This document shows positions 38,201 to 52,300 of a stretch of 64,000 nt of DNA, in pieces; positions within the stretch are counted from its first letter, which is position 1, and every line of letters begins with the position of its first letter. The stretch is taken from contig NW_019775688.1 of NCBI RefSeq assembly GCF_001039355.2, forward strand, positions 62,772 to 126,771, given 5' to 3'. The stretch comes from Lingula anatina. Lineage: Eukaryota; Brachiopoda; Lingulata; Lingulida; Lingulidae. The notes below the pieces were generated by a model, which saw only the letters and a program-made list of their open reading frames with translations, was not told the origin of the DNA and searched no databases. The position numbers and the translations under genes are program-made.

Positions 38201-41200
38201 ACAAAACACCTAAGAGTGATTGGCCTGTTATCGTTCATCTTATCACTTTGGAAGACAGTTCTCAAGAGGCAATCAATTGGTCAGCACAAGATGGAATTTT
38301 CTTTGACAGAAATACCCAGAAAAAAAGGTAAAAAAGCTCTGGGCAACACATAAACTTCCCTTTTTGACAAAAAATATTCTATAACATATATATATGATGG
38401 ATTTATCTTCTACATAGATAAATTTGCATTTTTCAGGACAAGCAAAGCCCCATTAAACTATGTCTCAATTTTTTTACCAGCAAAAAGAGACTTGCTTAAA
38501 GAACGCTGTGTATACACCCAAGCCTAAAACAAACCAGTCACTAAACCTATGACCAAAATAACATTGACCATCATGGGGGAAAACCTACTACTCAAGAACC
38601 CTTTGAAGATTGATAACTAGTAGTGTCTTAACAACAAAAGTTAGCAGATCTCTCTAAAAATCTCTCTCTTTTGCCTGCTCATTGCCTTATCAGACAATAA
38701 TCAATATCATTTTTCTATACTCTGGGGAAATGAAGGCCTCAAAGTGGACAATCAGAAAATGAAAAATATCTTAATTAGACAAATGTATCAGCAAATTTCA
38801 GGGAATTTAGAATTAAAAGTTACTAAATTTATGAAGAAACAGGAAAAACATTGAGGATTGTCCACACTGCAATTTTTAAAATGTGCAGATCTGAAAGCAA
38901 TGGAAATTGATAATGAAAATGTGGAGCATACAATGAAGTTTGCAAACCTGAAAAAGTTTGTAAGTAGATCCAATAACATATCACACACACACACAATACA
39001 TAACAGTATGAAAAACTGCGCAAACATATATAATCATGAATAAGTGATGACCATAGCAGATACATATAAAATAAAGGCTTACCAAGTTTTTAGGTTTGCT
39101 TATGAACACATATAGGGGAAAGTCAAAACAGTTAATGCATACCTGGTATCTCTCTGCCCACACCCGCACCTCGTCCACATCTTCCAGTGCCCCGTCTGCA
39201 GCAGTAAGCTCATCAAGTCCAGCCAGGCGCGATTCCGACTGTGCCAAGAAGATAAAATACTGGTCTAGTGCTGTATCGAAGTGTTGCTGTGTAGCCTGAA
39301 CCGCCTGGAGAGACCTGCCTCGAGTTTCCAGCCTAGAAAGACAGCACGACATCTGTATGTTCTGATAATGTATAAAGTTTGGGTTCAGAGAGGTGGAACA
39401 ATTTAATATAGGTAATGATCTTATATTGAGGCCCATGATCCCATGGGGGCAAAGATGTTATGTAATCACTATGCTCAATTTACCTTATCAAGGTACAACT
39501 TAAATAAGCCTGTCTGAAAATTTTGTTACAAAGATTTTATGAGCTCTTACAGGGTTAAGGTAGCATGGTATAAAAGGATGACACTATTCAATTAAGTGAT
39601 TAAGTAGCTGCAATAATCAAATGTCTTTTCATTATTCAAATAGAAAGGTGGGGGAAGGAAATAAATTATCTGTAAAGGGAAGACAAGCCTTGCAAGATAA
39701 TGCTTGGCTCTGAAAAGCACACTCCAATACAGAGGTGATAGCCATGCAACAGTAAGAGCTGACAAAGCACTCAGCTAATTTGTCTAGTATTGGAATCTAA
39801 TGGACCTGTACTTTAAAGAAATCAATATCAGACCAGGTTAATGAGCCTGCCTTGGAGCAACTACAAGTGGAGATCACAGGCCATCAAAGCAGTCAGGGAT
39901 TGGGGAATACGGAAGATTGCCACTTGGAACAAATGAAACTTGATTTTTATGAATAAAGGACAGCTAACCAACAGGGGACTATTATCTTTATTAAATAATC
40001 ATTTAGCCCCTTAGTTAACCCCAAGTCATTTCTTTGTTCCACAGAGAACAATTTATTTAATATTGAAAAAGGAAAAAGAATGTGTAGGCCCATTTCATTG
40101 AGTGCTGTAGTTGAGATACAAGATCACATTATACATAAGCCCTACTGTACCAATGCCAGTAATTCATCTCTTTTTATAAATGAAAAAAGCCAGACCTTTT
40201 AATTTGATAATTTCCATGATTTTTTTTCAACAAGCTAATTCCCTCTCTGCTTTTCATGCTTTATTGACCCAGCATTACATATACAGCTGTTTTTAGCTCT
40301 GTGCTGCTTGAACTGAAAAAAACCCATTAGATCTCAGACCACCCACATATTATTTCCATTAATATTTCTGACCAGCTTTTTCGAAGGTAAATTTGTGCTG
40401 TTTTACAAGACGAAGTTCCTGCAGGTAATAACTTACAGGCTCATTACCTGTTCTTTCCCCAGATGTCATAAATACAGAATGGTTTATGCCACTAGCTGCA
40501 ATTCTTTTATACCTCATATTACCCTTTGGATTTGTAGACAAAGAAGGAACTAAAATCTCACTTTATTCATCTATGCCTGATTTTAATGGTCTTAATACCC
40601 CTTAATTATTTTTTCAAGAAAAGAGGCGTTTCAAAATAATATTGCAGTTATAAACAAAGGAACCCAATCAAAAAGTAAATGAGTGCAGTGCGATAATATT
40701 AAAATAATATTAAAATGAAAAAACTAGATGTGTATCATATAACTTTGGCCTTAAGGCAATGAGTCAAGTGTTTTGAAGCTGATTGCAACTTCTTGCTGCT
40801 AGTCAGGACAGTCAATGCAATTGTACAGATTGTTCTTTCAACTATTTTCAGAACATGTATCCTTCAGCCATAACATCCAATTTTTTTCAGATGCTATTAT
40901 CTCATAATAATGTTATCATCACCAAAACATGGGAAATCAGACAACTCACGCTATCTTGTTATCTGCCTTTTGGGAAGAATGTCTACAATAAAATCCAAAT
41001 CAGAAGAAGGCATCTGTCACCCTCCTGCCACCTAGTGGTGGTTTGACAACTGCTTGTGGACATTTTTTCTTGCTTTGAAATTAATTTGAATGTCCCAGTG
41101 ACATATCCTTTAAGGTGACCACACTAACACATGAAAGCATCTAACTTGTTTTTATATGTTAAACTCAACAGATATCACCTTAAAAGATATGTAAATTAAG

Positions 41201-44200
41201 GGTCACAGAAGACTAGTTAGCAGTCCACACTCACCTTGACAGTAAGTGCTGCCACCTTGCATTGATTCTGTCAATATTCATTTTTATCTTATTTGTGTTG
41301 TCTTTGCTGTAGTCCTCCACAAGTTTGTTTGCCATGGAGTTCAAAGTTGTCACACTCTTTTTCCACTGGTCCACTTCACATTCTACTGCCTAAAATAAAA
41401 AGATACCAATATGTTATCCTGAAGCTTAATCTGATACAATATAGTAAAATTCAAACTTCCCAACTATTACAAATGACCTTCCTTACATGTTTTCTGGAAA
41501 ATTGTACAAATGTATACACTCCGTATATGAGTCTAATACCAAGTAAACCATCCTCTGCAGCTGCATATACAGTGGACAAACTTCAATGTAATGTCAAATC
41601 ATGTTGCCCCTACCAAGGAAAAAAAAAGACTCCAGTTTCAACTGAAACCTTGCTGTCTAGACTTACAGCAACTGTTTGTTTAAACCATTCAGTTCACATG
41701 ACTCATTTCCTTGGTCTGCTTAACATAATGTTAAATCAAAATGTATTTAAATTCCTTTTTTTCAAAACCACTATTTAATCTTGACATCAACATTGTTCCA
41801 CTTGGCTTCACTTATGGTGATAAGTGATACTGCTGCATGCCTTCGTGTGTTTTTTTCATTGTCAACGAAAACCCACCTGAATAACCCCCTGTTTGTTACA
41901 CACACTGTGGTTAGATATCAACACCTGTTTTAAGTATTTCCTCTCAATTCTCAACTGCAACGTGACACTGAACGGCTCTTCTAATCATATTCCAACACTG
42001 GAAGATGTGGCTGGTTGTTTAAGTCTTAGAGAATAACAGGCAGCCGGTACAACGTACAACGGGCATTAATCATTAAAACTGTTGCCAGAATAGCAGCAAC
42101 AATGCATCTTCTCATGAAATGATGGATGAAGGCCCTTCACACATCCAGAATTTCATGTCTCTCCATATCCCATTGTGAATGTACACTGACACTCAGAATA
42201 TGTGAACTTGTAAACTATCCTTCTCCTTCATTCAACTTCTGGGGTTGCCAACGTAGTAAACTGACTATATCAACTTGTATATTGAGCCCAAAACATGGGG
42301 CAAAGGAATCAATTCCCAGCTGGCAACAGATTCAATTCCCAATCCAAAAATACAGACAAATGTTCATCATTACCATCAGAATCATCTTATTACCATCTCC
42401 CTCCAAGTAAAACAATCCCAAAGAGGACACCTAACCTGAGAACTACCTAATACATAGCAGTTTCCTCTGAATAATACAATGGTCTTCTGGTGAGTTAGGC
42501 AACCAACCTGATGGTGGCCATCCTGACAGGAAAACTACACACATCAAACTCTGAGAGAGCAGCAGGTGGAAAGTGCCACAATTGCTTGCTTTTAGTGATC
42601 ATCTAACATGAAATATTACCATACGAACTGAGCAACACATGTCGCATTTTTGTTATGTGTGAAAATTGAGTGATATTATTTCTAGATTATTCACTTAAAT
42701 GCAGGCAAACATTAAGGAGATGGTTGGGAAGGCAACACTAATTGTCTTACTGTAAACTTACACATTTTTGCAAGAACCTGTACTTGGTATTCTACAAACA
42801 GTGTAAAATTACTCAAGCTACAAAAGTATATTGTATATCTAAACATAATGCATTTTACCTAAAAATGTTTTAGATGTGTCTAACAAAATAAAATCATCCT
42901 TTCATGCAATGCTACATTAATGGCTCCAAACTGGGATAATGGGTTTCATGTGGTTAGTATTTTATAACATCCTGTGGCTTAATCAAAGAAAAGGCATCTC
43001 TGCAGCATGAAGTAAATGTTTTGTAAACTCATAGCTTGATGAAACAATGGTTAAAAACTCTGACGAATTCCAAGTAACAACTCTGAGGAGATTACAATAA
43101 CACTGGACCTCTGATTAAGTAATGGTCATTATCATTTAACAGTTCACAGTGATATTTTAGATGATGGTAACAACTCTAATTAGGTCATGGTAACACAAAT
43201 AATGATGGTTACACATCTGATTAAGACAATGGAACACGTTTGATGATGGTTACCCTTCTGATAAAGACATGGTAACGCCTCTGATAAAGTCATTCAGAAG
43301 CAACACCTGCTACATGTGACATTATTCAGATGGCACCATACATGGACCCTATTTCAATCTACTCATGATAGTATAGTTGGATATCATACATCTTGCTTTG
43401 AAATATTAAATATTATGTAGTTAATGCTATTAAATATTATATAGTTAATGTCACACAAACTGTTACAAAATGTCTTTTAATTTTTTTTATTTCATATGTG
43501 TTCCCATTAACTGTGATGGCAATGCATTTGCTTGAGCATTTTCTGACATGGCACATTGGTGAAAACTGCATAGGTTGCTGCCAGAAAGGGATTTAATGTT
43601 TTCATTACCCCACATCTGCACAGCAATTAATATACAGGTAATGGTATTTATTGACATCCCTAACCTTTCCAAGATAGATGGACTTACCAGGAACTTGTAA
43701 TTTCTGTCATTCTGAAAATCAAAATTACTGCAGACAGTGCAATGCATAAATCTTCAAGTGGCACTTCTGAAGAACACACAGCTAACAAGAAACTCTACGA
43801 CTAAATGGAACATTCTCTGTGATATTGATTTTCATCTTTATGTTTGCACTAAATCTTTCCAATTCACAGTTCTATAGTTTGAAAATTGCAATCCCACAAA
43901 TATCTGCTAAGTGAAATGTAGCAAAAACTTAATCACATTCTTCCCGTGTCCAATATTAAGATTTTTTGCTCAAGTGAAAATAACCAAGATGAGATCAAAT
44001 GGTTTATATACAACATTAACCTCGGGATAACCAACCAAACAGAAGCAGTTCTGAAAAAGAATCCTGCTCTTTAGGTTGAGAGATACCTATTTATTTTATA
44101 AACAGCTCCTGGTCCTTTTTGCCATTAACTCACTCAGAATGCCAGGTGCTAAAGGTGCCTCAGATATGTGAAGGTACATCAATTGTATTTTAAGGCCAAG

Positions 44201-47200
44201 TAAAAAAAAACTGACTTAACATCTTTTACATTTTTGTTTGCTAGATTCTTAACAGCTAAGATAGTCACATTTTAGGATAATGAGAAAAATTTAAATTTAA
44301 AATGAAATTGAACTTTAATCTGGTAAAAAAGACTTCTGAATGTTTAATATCAGTTAATACAAATATGCCAGATGATATCAGACAGAACTGAAAACCAGTC
44401 TAGTTATACTGTCAACATTATGTTCATTTTGATCTGTAAGATAAAGTGTTCCTTCAAAATACACCAATTTACCCACCTTACACCCCTTACACCTATGTTT
44501 GGAAGGACTTGTACGCTGCATTTTTTCCAGCTCTACAATTCTCCCATCCAACGAGAGTGAATGCTCCGATAATACTGATTACAGCATAGTATCAGATGTG
44601 ATGTGTCTTCACTTATTACACACACATTGGAGTGGCCAATGGCAGGGAGGAAGACTAATCCCATTATAATATGAAGGCAAACTTATGGCATTCTAAGACG
44701 TCTGGAGATGGCCACCAGGGGATGGTAATCTCCATTATCTGGTGCTACAAGTTTACTCCAGGCCCCTCCAACAGACAATGCAGGAATACTAATTACCAAT
44801 TGTTAGCAGAAATGGGTTCAATTGCCAAGACAACTTTGTCTGTTGGGACAGACACTGATGACATATCAATAAATGTTACAGATGACAGGAGAAAAAAACA
44901 AACAACGGGCAAGTCTTGCAGAAAGTATTATTGTAATTCCTTTCATCAGAAGATGGGTGGAATTCCTGTTAAGTACACCCAACCAGTGTACTGTGAAAAA
45001 GAATGGCCATTTTAGTGGGTTAAGAATCCATGACGGCATAACTGTGGTGATGCGGGGGCGTGCATTTTCCTATGAAATGGAAATAAGAACAAGACAAGTA
45101 ACTATTAGTTTTTTAATGCCTACTCTTTTTTTTCAAAGACTACCTGGAAACTACTTCACAATTTTTCACAAAAGGACGGATAGAATACTTGTTGAGTTAA
45201 TGCAGACGGAAAACATGACTAAGAGATTATTTTGTGGAATTGGAAAATAACCTTTGGGAATCCCATTTCATAACACACAATAATCCTTCCTCGTTTGCCT
45301 CAGTTATAAATCTGAACATGAACAATATCAATACTAAAATTGATTCCAGTGTTGGATTAAATATTGACATGCTCTAAGAATGTGTTTAAAGGGGATATGC
45401 AAACATGTAAGCCTTGCCAATCTAAGGTCACTTACTCGCCATTCTTTCAGCTTTGCATTAACTTGCAAATATTACACTCCATTATCTTAAAAACTGCTGA
45501 CTTCTAATAATTCTGTCACGTATGGAACATTTTATACTTCAGTTCTCTAAATGTCTAAAATACAAAAGAGCATTTTGTTCAGAAAATTAAAAACTGCTGT
45601 CAACTTGAAGTAACATGTCTCAAAATGCCACAAACCTAAAAAATTCACCCATGAAAGCTTTCAACAACATTTCCAAGAAGAAAAAAAAAGCAGAACCCTG
45701 GGTAAATTGAAACAGCTTTTACAAGCATTCTACTGGGTCTTTCCTCTGAGCCTTAACCAAAACTGAAAATTTTCTTCAGTAATCATTTTCTCAAATGCTT
45801 CCCAAAGCAAAAGTTCTGGGTGTAGGCCAAGTGATATCTGGTGGTGCCAGGATCTCAAAGGACACCATGCAGAGGCGCTAATCAAACTTAAACTAATTAC
45901 TAATACACTATTATAGTACACACTGTGTGAATGGTAGTTAATGCTTGAGGGATTTCACCAGTGTGGTTTGTTGGGTACAAATTTGCTTTAAAATATTTTA
46001 AAGTGGACATCAACTTTACAGGTCTTCAAATAATGTAAAAATTCAAAATATGACATCTTTCAGTTTTTTAAAGGCTCAAGTCATCCTACTGTAACCTCAT
46101 TCTTTTAAGATCTCTCTTTCATATATTTTTATCTACTTAATTGCCATTCATTAGACACAGAACAAGGACAGTTTAATTTAAAAAAACAAAAAAAAACAAA
46201 AAAAAAACAAAAAAAAAACAAAAAAAACAAAAAAACAGTAATTAAGTCTGAAAACAAGCCACGCTCAATGTTTTATACTTTTGCCCGGTTTCTGACCCAA
46301 GTTGACCCTTCTCTGAAAAACCTGCAAAGTAAACATTTTCAAAACAGCCAGACCTTGAGTGTAACCTTACCTTATGATCATTAAGTTGCTTCTCCAGGTC
46401 TTCTGGTGGTGGTTCGTCCTCAGGTGTAATGGCCTTTAGGTCCTCCTCCACCTTGTCTGCCCAGCGGTCAAACTCGGCTCTTTTCTCGTCAAACTGCTTA
46501 CACTCTAATAGCATGTCATCAAGCTGGTTCTTCCTGAAAGTCACTTTGGCATTGGCTTCTTCCCAATGTTCCCTCAGCCGTTCAACTAAAAACAAATTCA
46601 ACTTTGAGTTAAACAATGAAGTTTTACTGTAATTATCTTATTATTTCTAATTAAAGAGTTGATACATTTTTGCTTTTATATCTAACTTAATTTCTATAAC
46701 TACATATTACAATTTTTTTATCAAGAAATATTATAAATTATAAATTTAATAAACAGGACATTAAAAAAAATCACAATAGATTTAAAATGATCAAATACAG
46801 AATACAAACAATTTCTTTCTTAGAACATTACCTGAGAAACCATCATTGTTGTCTGAGAACAAATTTTTAAAACCTTGCCAAAAATTGGAAACCTTTTCCA
46901 AATATTCAGCCATGATAAAAAAAACAGCCTTTCCCCTGATGTTACTGTCTTGGCAAAATTTCTGAACTCAGGCACAGTCCCACTCCGTACAGTCTGCAGG
47001 TTATGCAATATGACAACTCAACAGAGGTACAGAATGATGTTAGCCATTATCTCATTACTAGAATTATCATTGTACAGAATGAGCTGGTCCACCAATGAAC
47101 AACAACCTGGCTGCTGCCTAAATATGCTCTGACATTGATCCTGGCTTACGCTGAAGTGCTAGGAAGAGTGCAACATACTTATGTCCCATAAATAACTATC

Positions 47201-49290
47201 TATAGCAGTGAGGCAGGGTTCACCCTGATGTAGAATTAATTCAATGAGGCCCCTATTCTGACAGTATCGACTACAAGATATCAATCAAACAGAAACCCAG
47301 AAAAACTATTTTCCTTCCTAGCTCCTGAGAAGGATCAAGATAAAACGCTCTGACACAGAATCAATGTAGAAGTAATTTCACACATGGACCTGATGATGAG
47401 CCATCTTTGTATATAAGGAGTTGTAAACATAGCCAGCTGAAACTAACACCACAAGGCAAATACTTCAGGAGAATAGAGCCCTTCACTTGTTTTACTTTGA
47501 GACTGTTCCCTAAGTATTGATCATTTGGAAATATCTCAAAGGAACACCAACCTTAATTTCCCCTCACACTACAACCTTTGTAATTCCCAGTTATAGAAAT
47601 TTTATCTGTCCAATGATCACTTTCATAATCTGCTATTGCAGGGGCTGTGTATACAATGACAGCATATTAACCCTAGTTCTTTCATCCTAAGCCCCGTCCT
47701 GTGGGAATACAACTGATGGAGGTACGTTAAAATCAATGATTTGAAATAAATTGAGAAGAGTGGGCAGATAAGTGATGTCATTCCAAAGCATGCTGTAAGT
47801 CACGTGTGAAGGCTAAATAACAAGAGCGCAATCTGACATGAGCTGTTTTCACACCTAACACACCTTAATGAATGAAGATGAAACAAAACCCTGCAATTTG
47901 TGTCTGTGAAATACATAAAGCCAAGTTGACTAGCACTGCTGATTCATAAACCTACAATAATGAGACACTGGAGAAGTCATTATCACAACCTGACACAATC
48001 ATTTCTCTCATCTAGCACACTGTTATCTCTACCTGTGTAGCATCTCACCTTTTTCCTGTAGCACCTGCTTATCGTTTTCCTCCTCAGTTTGACTCTTCAA
48101 GTTCTCTCCTGCTGTGATCAGGTCCTGCAGGTGAGGCTGCTTGCCTTCCAAATCACTGAGAATCGTCTGAAATAATCAGCATTCAACATAATGCAGGAAC
48201 CTCACTATTCACCTATTCAACTGAATTACAATGATTAGTAACAAAATGCTGGTATGATAGAAGAGTTTAAATAAAGATGATCATTGGTTAAAAGGAAATT
48301 AGGTCCATTCAAAACTCATATGCCACATATTCAAGTTTCTAGGGAACCAAGCCATGTTATAACAAACAAGATTAGAACAAACATTAATATAAAAAGTACA
48401 AAGCAAGATTGGTACATATACAGACATATAAATGGGGAGGCAAAAATGGATATATGACAGAAACAGACCAATAGAATCTTTGTAATGACAGAAACAGACC
48501 AATAGAATCTTTGTAACACATCAAGTGATGGAAAAAGGAGAATTTTAAAAAAACTTATCTTTTTCCAAACAAACAAAAAAAAAACTTTATCTTTGTCTAA
48601 ACACCAGAGAATGCCAAACCAAAACAATGGAACAAATGCATGCATTCTAAACAGGGTTTACCCTGGTTAATCTGAAGTATCTGTATAATTGCTAACTTAA
48701 ATTTGTCCTAAAATGCACATTTAATACATTATACTCTACAGATTAGGACAAAATGTTGACATTTCATTGAAAAAAAAAAAAAAACTAAAATAGTGAAGGT
48801 CACAACACAGACAGACTCGGATGAACAGAATATATACAGACATCTACAGTGTCTGTATATAAAACCGCAGGGTAATCTAATAACCAGACATCAGTATTTC
48901 ATGTCAAATCAATCCTTCCTGATTTGATCCAAAACTGATAATCTTGCCATTTCTCCTTATTTGGACTGTGCTCCTTGCCTACAGGGAATCTTTCCCCTTA
49001 GTATTAGTTTTATCGATAGGATTTTTATTGGCAACTATGTTTTGTTTGTCTTCCATATTCCATCCGAAGATAATGAAGCTTGTGCTTGTTTTTTTCCCCA
49101 CCAAAATTTCAAATTTTTGAAGGCAACACATATTTTATTGGTTATTGAGAAATCAAACCACATTTTTTCAGGGCAGAGCATGCAGAAGTACCTTATACCT
49201 CCAAAACCAGGTATAAAAGGTTGGTTAAATATCCTATAACAAGTGTGATAGAGGGTCAGGATATATTATGTTAATGAAGGTAAGACAGCT

Positions 49291-49328
<38 letters not shown>

Positions 49329-52300
49329 CAGTGTATCAGTGGCCTAGGTTCATAAGCAAACCAGCTGAAACAGGACCACAACTGGTTTTCATTCAGAGAC
49401 TCCCATATTAGCAAGGTATTACACACATTTTGTTAGTCCCCACTTTTATTTGACAATACACTCTCTCTTTTGCTAGCAAACTATAGCCCTTGCAAATCAA
49501 TCTCTCAAACACATGCAAAGGCTTTCTTTCTTCTTATTTACACAGACACCAGTTCATGCAAAGGCAATTAAATAGTTTTCAAACATTTACTTATACATAT
49601 TGAACAATCACAGTTGATAACAAAATATGCAAACAAAAATAAGCTAAAAGTAAAGTGACATAAGCAGTGAAAAAGTTTAGAGAGAGTAAAATAGTGAAAC
49701 AAACATAAGCATGCTTACTAAGCTCTTAAATTAAAATAGAAAAATAGTATGGTGTGAAAGATTTTATAGAATAAGTGATGTATGACCACATTGTGCTAGG
49801 TGTGACAGTGTGTTATGATGTGATAATGTGACAGATGTAGCAGGGTGTTCAGCAGCCTGTTCATAGTAGTTTGTTGGGTTTTGACAATGTGTTAGATGTG
49901 ATAGCATGTTAGATGTAACAATTGCGGAGTTGAAGGCAAGCAGAAACACACCTTGAGTACAAGAATATGCTGGCGTATGTCTCTAACCATAGAGCGTATG
50001 GTGTCTACATCATCACAGCTAAGGGAAGTAAGAGGTCGTGAGCTCACACATTCAAATGCTCTCTGTTGAAAAAAATTAAAATTTAAATACTACTTTAGCT
50101 ACCTAAACTACCTGAGAAAAAAAATACAAGGGTAATAGCATACAAATACAACTAGAAAACTATGACTAGAAAATTACTGTAACATGTGTGACTGGCAGTG
50201 TTCACATGCCTGCAGTAAATGGAAAATCCATACCGATTCATTTTATTGTGATTAATGACATAATAAAATCAATTGATCAACAATGCAGCAATTTGCTGCA
50301 TAACTGTCCTTTGGGATGCTAATATATCTGTTTTCAGTTAGCTGTGTAAACTTCTAAACTGATTTACTCTCTTCATTTAAGTTGAACAGAAAAATGCTTT
50401 TCCCTTGGCACAGGCTGTTTTCACCATGGAAGACAGTGGGTTAGTTGGCAATCCATGCAGACATCCAACAAATATCAACTTATGTCCAAATTTTAAAGAA
50501 GTGAGCTGCTGTAACATGCTATATGTAACTGTGATGATGTTTTAATAAAAGCAAGTGGTATACTTGTTATGACTAATAAAGGCAGGCAAGGGAATATTCT
50601 GTTGAGATCAATATGGGATATTCAGATTAATATTTTTCTGAATGTTTTTCCTGAAACTCTGTTCCTGCCTTTAGTGGTAAACTCAGATACATAAACAACA
50701 TAGCTGTGTATATTATTAGTGCCAGTGGATTATGAAAAGCAATGTAAAAGTGGCAATAAAAATCATTTTCTTTTACATAACAAAACCGAGCACATGAAAC
50801 ACTACTTTCAACAAATAATTCTAATGATTATTACAATAATGCTACTGACAAACATACACTTAACACATTGCCTCTATATATTAACAGAAACAGACAAATG
50901 CAATTTTTTCATATTCAGGAATGACATCAAAATCTTTTCACAAAGTAAAAAAGGATGCCACAAAAAACACTGGACTTAGACACAAGTGAGACTAAGAGCG
51001 TGATGATAATCTTACCTTCTGTTTTGAAATCATCTCTTCTATTTCTTCAATATCCCCAACAGTGACAATCTGAGACTTGAGCATTTGCTCCAGTAATGTC
51101 AACCAATCCCTTAGCTCTACCACAGACTTGTCAAACTCGGGCCACATCTCGTCATCACTGCTCTTCATCTCTGCTTTCTCTGGAATATTCACCAACAGAA
51201 AATGAAGACAAGATATCTTATGAGCTTCCTCCACTTGCTCAGTGTGGTTGGCGAGCATCAGAATGAAAGAAAAATATCTGCCAGTTTATGGTGCTTTAAT
51301 GCAGATTCCGATATTAAATAAGTGAAGATTCAGCTCAGTATTGATCCACAGTTGAACATGGGGAGTTAAAATATAACTAAGTTCTATCAGTACACTGTCC
51401 CAGTGATGCTGAACATAGACAGGAACACAATGGCACATCACTTCATCTAATCAGGCTGTATCTTTATGGCCTAACTTAATTAAATAGCAATCGCCTCCCA
51501 AATAAATGGAGAGCTATCATAATGTCTTGATCAACTTCTGTGAGTTGATTGTTCTTCAAATCCATAATTCAAATTCTGTCCATTTTCACAAAATGAAGCT
51601 ATCTTGTGCTGCAGACACCATAAGCAGCAGGTTTACAATGTATTTCCAACAGGCTCAGTGGCACAAAGCAGACATGTTTTATAAATTCAAGACAATGACA
51701 GAAAAAAGGATGTAATATTTTTCATATATTAATTATATTTTTGTCTTTTACTGACTTCCATTTTTTAAAATATATTTTTGCATTGATTCACAAAATGTAA
51801 CCAAGAACTATTATCAATTTATGTACATCCTTAGGAAAAACAAAAAATAAATGTTCAACAAAATCTTTCCATTTTTTTAAATCACTGAATCAATACATTT
51901 TTAATGAAATGCCACTAAATAGCAAGTTACTATTTTCACAGACAGCAGACTGTAACCTAAAAACATTTGTCAAACAATGACAAGAAGATTACCAGTCATG
52001 TTAATATAATAATGATTCACTTTGAATACAATGGCTCCACCCTTTTGCACACGATTACTCTTGCAGAGAGGCAAAAAGTAGAAAGTAACAAAATAAAATT
52101 CATTACAGTGCATGTCTTGCTTTAAAATGGACAAAAACCTAACTGAGACTATTTATGAGTCAGTGAGACTAATAAATCAAATGTCATGTGACACTGCTCT
52201 AAATTTCTCTAAATGTAAGATATAATACCTTTTTTTATGGAAATTATTTTAAAAATTCTATCGGCTTTTCAATAAAAGCCAAGAAGAAATAGCCGGAAAG

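Larger units (their letters stand above)
41390..46370 (-). other. Dystrophin intron, 5 kb
   Basis: It holds the candidate alternative first exon at 43688-43747, the degenerate repeats at 43108-43292 and 43404-43452, and the A/C-rich tract at 46178-46239. Plus-strand frames at 44671-45250 are not recognisable proteins. Confidence 0.65.
48167..49951 (-). other. Dystrophin intron, 1.8 kb
   Basis: It contains a perfect 31-bp tandem duplication (48454-48515) and a 30-plus bp A-run (about 49294-49327). No exon recognised. Confidence 0.75.

Noticed and set aside
41293-41778. 161-codon plus-strand frame
   Set aside because: Its left part is antisense to the dystrophin exon at 41235-41389 and the rest is intron; no motif is recognisable.
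43688-43711. 24-nt internal micro-exon (NDRNYKFL) instead of a first exon
   Set aside because: It would insert eight residues into the LNDHK-AVECEV spacing that already fits a spectrin repeat; kept only as the alternative reading.
44671-45250. Two overlapping plus-strand frames of 114 and 125 codons
   Set aside because: They overlap in different frames, match nothing known to me, and lie in an intron of the opposite-strand gene.
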